From: JBKQHQ01 sp052148715
Lineage (GTDB): Bacteria > Pseudomonadota > Alphaproteobacteria > Rhizobiales > Xanthobacteraceae
Reading direction: 5' to 3'
Assembly: GCA_052148715.1 (NCBI GenBank)
Contig: JBKQHQ010000256.1
Span: 1-30,460 of the forward strand
DNA length: 30,460 nt
Positions 24,867 through 30,460 of this stretch are shown here, one piece after another; positions within the stretch are counted from its first letter, which is position 1; every line of letters begins with the position of its first letter. Below the pieces are notes generated by a model. That model had not been told where the DNA came from. It did not search any database and saw only the letters and a program-made list of their open reading frames with translations. The translations under genes and the position numbers were made by a program.

Positions 24867-25222
24867 CTCACCCCCCTTTCGCGCGCTACGCCCCACGGCG
24901 GCAAGCAAATCGACCTAAGCCAAGCGGTTACAAATTACCGCCGCGTGTTGATTCGGAGTGTAGCCTCGCCGCCACATTCACAGATAAGTTTCAATCACTA
25001 CGTGTATTCAAGTGTAACCAATTACGACAGAGTACGGGAGGCGGCCCGGCTTGCGCGTCGCCATCTCCAAACCGCCGTTGATGGCTTGCGACCACGGCGG
25101 GTGACCTTCCGATACAGGGGTTATCGTGCCGACGGTCGCGAGCGCTACAAGACCATGACGCTTGCCACGCACGCCAATAGGCCAGTCTGCCTCGCTAAAA
25201 ATTTGATTTATCGATAAAGGCG
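24867..25222. other. Gene-free stretch between porin pseudogene and TRAP permease
   Basis: About 356 bases. One 90-codon frame exists on the plus strand, but it has no ribosome site or recognisable protein features. The stretch contains the second copy of the AGTACGG(G)AGGCGGCCCGGCTT-type direct repeat at 25031-25052. The porin promoter should lie near 24870-24960. Confidence 0.5.
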
Positions 25223-26539
25223 CTATCCGATCAGGTTCGGCAGCCAGGTGGCGATGGCGGGGAGCGCGATCAGCAGGACCAGAAGCGCGAGGCTCATGGC
25301 GATGTAGGGCACCACGGCCTGAAAGATATGCGCCATGGTGACCTGGGGCGGGGCGACGCCCTTCATGGTCATCAGCAGCAGGCCGTGCGGCGGCAGCAGC
25401 AGGCCGAGTTGCATGCAGATCAGAAACAGCACGCCGAACCAGACGAGATCGATGTCGAGCCGCTGCACGATCGGCATGAAGACCGGCAAGGTGATCAGCA
25501 TCATGCTCACCTGGTCGATGAAAATCCCGAGGAAGATGAGCGAGAGCATCATGCCAAAGATGATCATCATCGGCGAAAAGTTTTGGCCGAAGATGGCCGA
25601 GACGATGCCGTCGGTGGCGCCCGAGAAGCTCAGCATCTGCGAAAAGGTGGTGGCGCCGAGGATGATCAGAAAGATCATTCCGGAGATCGCCACCGTCCCG
25701 CGCAAAGCAGCGAGCAGCGACTCGACGCGCAGCGCCCCGTAGCACAGCGCGAGCGCGATGGTGGCGACGGCGCCGAGCGCGGCGGATTCCGAGGGCGTGG
25801 CGAAACCGCCCGACATGGCGCCGACGACCACGACGAAGATGGAAACGAGCGGCAGCACGTAGAGCACGAGCAGGTCGTATTTGACCCAGCCGTGCCGCTC
25901 CTCCTCGACCGCGGAGGCCGGCGCGAGCTCGGGCTTGGTTTTCACCCGCACGATGATGTAGCCGACGAAGGCCGCGCTCAGCATCAATCCCGGCACGATG
26001 CCGCCGATCAGGAGCTTGGAGATGGAAATGCCGGACAGGCTGCCGAGCAGGACCGTCAGCGCCGAGGGCGGGATCAGCATGTCGACGGCGCCGATCGCCA
26101 TGATCGGGCCGGTGGCGATAGTCGGGTGATAGCCGCGCGCGAGCATCACCGGCAGCATCAGCGAGCCGAGCATTGCGGTGGTGGCGATGGTCGAGCCGGA
26201 GATCGCCGAGAAGACGGTGCCGGCGACCACCGCCACCACCGCCAGTCGGCCCGGCACCTGGCGGATCAGCCGCTCGACGCCGTCGATCACTTTTAGCGCC
26301 AAACCGGTGTGAAACAGGACCTCGCCCATCAGCACGAAGAACGGGATTGGCGTGAGCGAGAAGGTCGTGACCGCGGCGACGCTGTTGCGGGCGACCTGCT
26401 GCAGCCCGGCCTCCCCGCCCATGAACAAGGCCGCGCCGACGATGTCGATGGCCAGGAACGCGAACGCCACCGGCAGGCCGGCGAACATCAGCACGGTCGA
26501 CCCGCCGAGCAGCAGCACGGCCGCCATTTGCCAGGACAT
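25223..26539 (-). CDS. dctM: TRAP transporter large permease, DctM family
   Basis: DctM is the membrane subunit that performs transport in TRAP systems, using the ion gradient and a periplasmic receptor (DctP) with a small membrane subunit (DctQ). The 438-residue protein from ATG 26539 is almost wholly hydrophobic. It carries typical DctM segments: LPVAFAFLAIDIVGA, PIPFFVLMGEVLFHTG, GTVFSAISGSTIATTAMLGS, IPPSALTVLLGSL and PSESAALGAVATI. The C-terminal part includes LLLPPHGLLLMTMKGVA. A GGGGGG run five bases upstream may serve as the ribosome site; TTG 26557 is an alternative. No DctP or DctQ gene lies next to it in this window, so the partners must be encoded elsewhere, or the set is broken. 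Confidence 0.92.
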   Translation of the reverse strand: MSWQMAAVLLLGGSTVLMFAGLPVAFAFLAIDIVGAALFMGGEAGLQQVARNSVAAVTTFSLTPIPFFVLMGEVLFHTGLALKVIDGVERLIRQVPGRLAVVAVVAGTVFSAISGSTIATTAMLGSLMLPVMLARGYHPTIATGPIMAIGAVDMLIPPSALTVLLGSLSGISISKLLIGGIVPGLMLSAAFVGYIIVRVKTKPELAPASAVEEERHGWVKYDLLVLYVLPLVSIFVVVVGAMSGGFATPSESAALGAVATIALALCYGALRVESLLAALRGTVAISGMIFLIILGATTFSQMLSFSGATDGIVSAIFGQNFSPMMIIFGMMLSLIFLGIFIDQVSMMLITLPVFMPIVQRLDIDLVWFGVLFLICMQLGLLLPPHGLLLMTMKGVAPPQVTMAHIFQAVVPYIAMSLALLVLLIALPAIATWLPNLIG

Positions 26540-26604
26540 GAGGCCCCCCAGGGGCAAGGTTCCCCAAGGGACGCATACCGCAGCGTAGAGGCCCCCACAA
26601 TCGG

Positions 26605-26697
26605 TAGGGCGGATTAGCGAAGCGTAATCCGCCGCGCGAAGCGTAATTTGCCGTTGTGCCGTGAACGGCGGATCACGCCTTCGGCTAATCCGCCCTA
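26605..26697. repeat. Inverted-repeat element between bamA and dctM
   Basis: Outer perfect arms of 14 bases (26605-26618 and 26684-26697, TAGGGCGGATTAGC and its complement). Inside is a second short copy of the motif, AGCGTAATCCGCC. The GTAGGGCGGATTAG sequence is a very common intergenic repeat in proteobacteria. It follows the bamA-like stop codon by a few bases and could shape the 3' end of that transcript. Confidence 0.9.
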
Positions 26698-26703
26698 CGG
26701 TGA

Positions 26704-29067
26704 TCAGAATGCGCCGGCGCCGAACCGGAAGCGCTGGGTTGCGTCGTAGCTGGTCTTGCTCACCGGGTAGGCGTAGTCGACGTGCAGCGCGCCGAACGGG
26801 GAGTCCCAGATCATACTGGCGCCGAGGGACGAACGGATCGAGCTGGAATCGGCGAGCTGGATCGATTGCCCGAGCGCCGGAAAGCTCGTTTGACCGCGGT
26901 ATCCCCAGAGGCTCCCGGCGTCGGCGAAGGTCGCGACTTTCAGCCCGGACTGCGGGGGCACGAAGGGCAGCGGCGCCGTCACCTGCATGCTGCTCGCCCA
27001 GTACTGGCTGCCGCCCACATTATCCATCGTCGTGCCCGGCGTCAGGTCGCGCGGCCCGAAACCGTTCGGCGCGAAGCCGCGCACGAGCTGCGGCCCGCCG
27101 AAGAAACCGTTCATCAGCGGCAGTGGCTGGCCGCCCAAAGGGGAAATATAGCCGCCCTGCATGCGCGCCATGCCGACGACATCGTCGGTGACCGGCTGAT
27201 AGAGGCGCACGTCCGAGGTCGTTTTCATGAACTTCACGTCGCCGCCGAGACCGGCGACATCCTGGCTGAGCGAAGCGTTCACGCCGCTGGTCGGGTTCTT
27301 GTTGTTGTCGAGCGTGTTCCAGGCGACAGTATCGCCTACCGAGGAGACCCAGGACGGGCCGTTGAGCGCGGCCTGCTGGACCGCGGCCGATACCGGGGCG
27401 TTGGCGCCGCAGGTGGTTAGATTGCTCGGTGAGCAACCGATCATGCCGGGCGCCAGCGATATGCCCTGGTAGGCGATCGAATAGCGGGTTTGCGAGCTCA
27501 GGTTATCGGTCAGCGGTGTCCCCACCGCGACGCTGGCGCCGTAGCTCTCGTTGCCATAGGACTGATAGGGGCTCGCCGTCGTCTGCTTGCCGAAGACGTC
27601 GAACGCGGCCGACATGTGAGTGCCGAGGACATAGGGCTCGACAAAGGCGAGATCGACGCCCTGCGCATACTGCCCCAAGGTCACTGAGGCCTTGGCCTGC
27701 TCGCCGCCCCCATTCAGGTTGCGGTCGCCAATGCTGACCTGGGCGACGACGCCGTCGGTGGTCGAATAGCCGCCGGCGACGGAGAATTGACCGGTCTCCT
27801 GCTCCTCCAGGTCGACATCGAGGATGACCCGGTCGGCCGCCGATCCGGCCTCGGTATGGATCTTGACGGACTTGAAGTAGCCCAAATTCTTCAGGCGCCG
27901 CTCGGCGCGGTCGATCAGCGCCTTGTTGTAGGCGTCGCCCTCGGCGATGTCGAACTCGCGCCGGATGACATAGTCGCGTGTGTGCGTATTGCCGCGAAGT
28001 TCGATGCGCTCGACGAAGGTGCGCGGCCCCGGCTCGACCACGAAGGCGAGATTGATGGTTCGGCTCGCCGCCGCGCGGTCGATCTCCCGGCGGATTTGCA
28101 CGAACGGATGGCCGCGCCGCGCCGCCTCGAGCGTCATGTCGGCGATCGACTTGTCGACCGCCTCGCCATTGTAGACGTCGGCCGGCGCGACGTGCAGGCG
28201 CGCCCGCAATGCCCCCGCGTCGAGCTCGGGCACCGCTGAGCGGAGATCGACCATGCCGACGCGGTAGCGCTCGCCTTCGTCGATCGTGAAGGTGACGACG
28301 AATCCATTCTTGGCCTCGTCGTACCGGCCTTCGCCGGCCACGATCCGGACATCCGCATAGCCGTGCTTGAGGTAGAAAAGCCGCAGCAGATCGCGGTCGC
28401 CCTCGACGCGGTCGGCATCGTACACGTCGTTGTTCAGAAGAAAGCTCAGCAGGTTGGTCTGCCCGGTCTTGATCTCACCGGTGAGCCGGTTGGATGAAAA
28501 AGCCTGATTGCCGACGAACGCGACTTCCTTGATGCCGATCTTTTGGCCCTCGCGGATCTCGAAGACGAGATCGGCGCGATTTTCCGCCCGCTCGATGATC
28601 TTTGGCTCGACGCGCACGTCGAAGCGCCCGCCGTGCCGATAGGCCTCAAGGATGCGCACCACGTCCTGCTGCACGGTCGCGCGCGACAGCGGACCGCGCG
28701 CCTTCGACTGGACCAGGGCCTTGAGCTCGTCGTCCTTGACCTTCCGGTTGCCCTCGAAGGCCACCTTGTCAAGCGTCCGGTTTTCCACGACGGTCACGGT
28801 CAGTTGCCCGTCGACCCGGGCGATGCGCACATCCTCGAAGTGTCCGCTGGCGTAGAGAGCTTTCAGCGCCTTGTCGATCTTGACGGCATCGAGCTCGCCC
28901 GGCTCTCGACTGAAATAGGCGCGGATGGCGTCGGCTCCGATCGCCTTATTTCCTTTGACGACGATGGACGATGCCGACTGCGCAGCCGCCGTGCGGCCTC
29001 CCGCCAACGCCAGCGCCGCCAACAACGCTACAAGGACGGCGGCGATCCTGAACCCACGGCGATACAT
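26704..29067 (-). CDS. bamA: Outer-membrane assembly protein BamA (paralogue likely)
   Basis: BamA is the Omp85-family core of the machine that folds and inserts outer-membrane beta-barrels. From ATG 29067 the protein has 787 residues. A signal peptide (MYRRGFRIAAVLVALLAALALAGG, read in parts, ending near TAAAQS) is followed by five POTRA-like repeats with IVVKGNKAIGADAIR, VAFEGNRKVKDDELK, VAFVGNQAFSSNRL, and IELRGNTHTRDYVIRREF. A C-terminal barrel contains the conserved VRGF (residues 662-665) and ends in FRFGAGAF, an aromatic beta-signal. The usual neighbours of the main bamA (rseP, lpxD, fabZ, lpxA) are absent, so this may be a second copy. ATG 29133 in the same frame lacks a signal-peptide-like beginning. 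Confidence 0.93.
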   Translation of the reverse strand: MYRRGFRIAAVLVALLAALALAGGRTAAAQSASSIVVKGNKAIGADAIRAYFSREPGELDAVKIDKALKALYASGHFEDVRIARVDGQLTVTVVENRTLDKVAFEGNRKVKDDELKALVQSKARGPLSRATVQQDVVRILEAYRHGGRFDVRVEPKIIERAENRADLVFEIREGQKIGIKEVAFVGNQAFSSNRLTGEIKTGQTNLLSFLLNNDVYDADRVEGDRDLLRLFYLKHGYADVRIVAGEGRYDEAKNGFVVTFTIDEGERYRVGMVDLRSAVPELDAGALRARLHVAPADVYNGEAVDKSIADMTLEAARRGHPFVQIRREIDRAAASRTINLAFVVEPGPRTFVERIELRGNTHTRDYVIRREFDIAEGDAYNKALIDRAERRLKNLGYFKSVKIHTEAGSAADRVILDVDLEEQETGQFSVAGGYSTTDGVVAQVSIGDRNLNGGGEQAKASVTLGQYAQGVDLAFVEPYVLGTHMSAAFDVFGKQTTASPYQSYGNESYGASVAVGTPLTDNLSSQTRYSIAYQGISLAPGMIGCSPSNLTTCGANAPVSAAVQQAALNGPSWVSSVGDTVAWNTLDNNKNPTSGVNASLSQDVAGLGGDVKFMKTTSDVRLYQPVTDDVVGMARMQGGYISPLGGQPLPLMNGFFGGPQLVRGFAPNGFGPRDLTPGTTMDNVGGSQYWASSMQVTAPLPFVPPQSGLKVATFADAGSLWGYRGQTSFPALGQSIQLADSSSIRSSLGASMIWDSPFGALHVDYAYPVSKTSYDATQRFRFGAGAF

Positions 29068-29208
29068 GCTTCGGTGCCTTGTGCTCCCGCCCCCGCCGCG
29101 CGACGGCGGCGCCCAGTTGCCACGCGATTTCAAGCCGGCAGCGGCGGCGGAACAATGACCATGGCGTGAAATTGCGCGGCCTTATTCGGGCACCGGCCGC
29201 GCACACCC

Positions 29209-29335
29209 GGCGTCTTCCCGGGCCTCGTGCCCGGGACCTATTTGTGAGCTTGCTCCGTGGGTGGCGGGCGTTCACGCCATGAGCGCCGGAGTTCGCTGAG
29301 CGATAGGTCCCGGGCACGAGGCCCGGGATGACGCC
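29209..29335. repeat. Long inverted repeat upstream of bamA
   Basis: Two arms of about 31 bases (29211-29241 and 29303-29333) are reverse complements with only about two mismatches, and the match extends slightly on both sides. Each arm holds its own CCCGGG...CCCGGG palindrome, so nested hairpins are possible. It lies between the divergent-side end of bamA (start 29067) and the end of the small gene at 29402. This is another intergenic element type typical of rhizobial genomes. Confidence 0.9.
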
Positions 29336-29401
29336 CTGCCCCGGCGAGAAAACCCGGAATGATGATCGACCTGATCGAACGGCAAAAACAAAAACCCCAG
29401 C

Positions 29402-29614
29402 CTAGCTGAACAGCGACAGGATCACCTGGATCTGATCGGCAGCCGCCGCCACCAGCCCATCATAGCTTGTCTGCCCTTGAGCCGCGGCCTTCAGGATGCA
29501 CTCGGCGAGATACGTTTTTGTTGCCTGGGTCGAATATTCCAAGGGCACTCTCGTCATGACCTCTTCGAGTGCGCTCCGCATGACGTCGACGAGTTGAGGG
29601 TCGAACTGTGGCAT
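29402..29614 (-). CDS. Small conserved helical protein, function unknown
   Basis: A 70-residue protein starting MPQFDPQLVDVMRSALEEV with GGGAGG seven bases before ATG 29614. The sequence predicts mostly amphipathic helices with no signal peptide or membrane span, and ends QIQVILSLFS. I recall similar short hypothetical proteins in Bradyrhizobium-like genomes but no assigned role. The strong ribosome site and even codon use argue that it is real. It is transcribed away from glnS, with 275 bases between the two starts. Confidence 0.7.
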   Translation of the reverse strand: MPQFDPQLVDVMRSALEEVMTRVPLEYSTQATKTYLAECILKAAAQGQTSYDGLVAAAADQIQVILSLFS

Positions 29615-29726
29615 GGCCTACCTCCCGGTGGGGATTTTTTACAGCCGTTCCGCAAACCCAGGTGCCGCGCCGCTCCAACCATCCACAAAAATGTGGAAGC
29701 ATTTTGGTCGTCACGGGCGCCCCTTT

Positions 29727-29815
29727 CACCTCCCCCCTTGGGGGGTGAAGAATCGTGCGCGATGAAATGCCTGCCCGCTCGCGAGGGAGGCGAAGGTGGG
29801 GCGGCGGGGCGGCGG
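29727..29815. repeat. Degenerate palindromic element between the small gene and glnS
   Basis: The left part (TTCACCTCCCCCC... near 29727) forms an imperfect hairpin with GGGGGGTGAA, and a further GGGAGGCGAAGGTGGGG segment lies at the right. The CACCTCCCCCC beginning resembles the elements at 3498 and 3670, so this may be a worn copy of the same family. Confidence 0.5.
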
Positions 29816-29889
29816 CCTTGGCACGCGTGAGGGGATTTGGCACATAGGCCGTCGCATCTTTGCGCCAGCGCAGCGTAACGGAGCCAGTG

Positions 29890-30460
29890 ATGACGATAGC
29901 CGAGGCGGCGGCCGTGGAGGCGGGGCACGACTTCATCCGCGACATCATCGCGGCCGATCTCGCAGCCAAACGCACCGCCGAGGTGGTCACGCGGTTCCCG
30001 CCGGAGCCGAACGGCTATCTGCATATCGGCCACGCCAAATCGATCTGCCTGAATTTCGGCGTGGCGGAGGAATTCGGCGGCCATTGCAATCTGCGCTTCG
30101 ACGATACCAACCCGACCAAGGAAGAGCAGAAATATATCGACGCCATCGAGCGCGACGTGCGTTGGCTCGGCTTCGATTGGGGCACACATCTTTATCACGC
30201 GTCCGACTATTTCGAGCAGCTTTACGAATGGGCCGAGCACCTGATCCGCGCCGGCAAGGCCTATGTCGACGATCAGACTCAGGAGGAGATGCGATTGACG
30301 CGCGGCACGTTGACCGAGGCGGGAACCGAAAGTCCTTACCGCGGCCGCGGCGTCGAGGAAAATCTCGATCTGTTCCGCCGCATGCGCGCCGGCGAATTTC
30401 CCAATGGCGCGCGCGTGCTGCGCGCCAAGATCGACATGGCGTCCGGCAACATCAATCTGC
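29890..30460 (+). CDS. glnS: Glutaminyl-tRNA synthetase GlnS (5' part, runs off the window)
   Basis: GlnS charges tRNA-Gln with glutamine in the cytoplasm. The first 190 codons are present, open to the window end. The protein has the class I motif RFPPEPNGYLHIGHAKS with HIGH at residues 45-48. It is followed by NLRFDDTNPTKEEQKYIDAIERDVRWLGFDW and YVDDQTQEEMR, with PYRGRGVEENLDLFRRMRAGEF, all typical of GlnS rather than GltX. ATG 29890 has CGGAG about seven bases upstream. Many alphaproteobacteria instead form Gln-tRNA through GatCAB, so a GlnS gene is mildly informative about the lineage. Confidence 0.94.
   Translation, partial: MTIAEAAAVEAGHDFIRDIIAADLAAKRTAEVVTRFPPEPNGYLHIGHAKSICLNFGVAEEFGGHCNLRFDDTNPTKEEQKYIDAIERDVRWLGFDWGTHLYHASDYFEQLYEWAEHLIRAGKAYVDDQTQEEMRLTRGTLTEAGTESPYRGRGVEENLDLFRRMRAGEFPNGARVLRAKIDMASGNINL

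Noticed and set aside
24945..25217. A 90-codon plus-strand frame
   Set aside because: No ribosome site, no family features, and it spans the direct-repeat copy at 25031; treated as non-coding.
25008..26600. A 530-codon minus-strand frame overlapping dctM
   Set aside because: It is in another frame over a clear DctM gene and has the Arg/His/Gly-rich composition of a shadow frame.

Overview
The window is GC-rich bacterial DNA, very probably from an alphaproteobacterium of the order Hyphomicrobiales (Rhizobiales), near Bradyrhizobium, Rhodopseudomonas, Pseudolabrys or Rhodoplanes. The pointers are an aerobic-type cobalamin cluster with cobE and a reversed cobK, Bug/TctC and TrpX-like (ABC_sub_bind) receptors, an Omp25/31-type porin, and many intergenic palindromic elements of kinds common in that group. 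This placement is an inference from gene content and layout; no marker gene settles it.

Region 1 (1-12.9 kb) is corrin-ring synthesis. On the plus strand come cobN, cobG, cobH, cobI and cobJ, then (after a reversed cobK) cobL, cobE and cobM, mostly coupled by 4-8 base overlaps. cbiD lies reversed after cobM, and cobB follows on the plus strand. Together they cover precorrin-2 C20 methylation (CobI), ring contraction (CobG, CobJ), C11 and C1 methylation (CobM, CbiD), reduction (CobK), C5/C15 methylation with decarboxylation (CobL), methyl migration (CobH), a,c-amidation (CobB) and the large cobalt-chelatase subunit (CobN). No cobF is present; CbiD, named for the anaerobic route, appears to do the C1 methylation. 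cobA, cobO, cobQ, cobC/D, cobP and the small chelatase subunits are not in the window.

Region 2 (13.1-16.9 kb) holds the nucleotide-loop end of the pathway: cobT (alias cobU) on the minus strand and divergent cobS (alias cobV) on the plus strand. Downstream of cobT, in a likely operon, are an outer-membrane channel-like protein and a TctC-type periplasmic receptor.

Region 3 (17.0-20.5 kb) is accessory: a striking in-frame chimera of a TetR DNA-binding domain and the C-terminal half of a MetE-like zinc methyltransferase, a glutathione S-transferase-like protein with a C-terminal extension, and an MFS permease.

Region 4 (about 20.6-25.0 kb) is visibly less GC-rich in its first part, sparse and decaying: a TraB/TIKI-like exported protein, a frameshifted TrpX-like receptor, a small membrane protein and a frameshifted porin. 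Near-identical direct repeats sit at both ends of this segment.

Region 5 (25.2-30.5 kb) has an orphan TRAP large permease, a BamA paralogue, a small conserved protein and the 5' part of glnS. At least eight palindromic or inverted-repeat elements of several families are spread through the window; one inverted pair supplies the end of cobN and the beginning of cobG.
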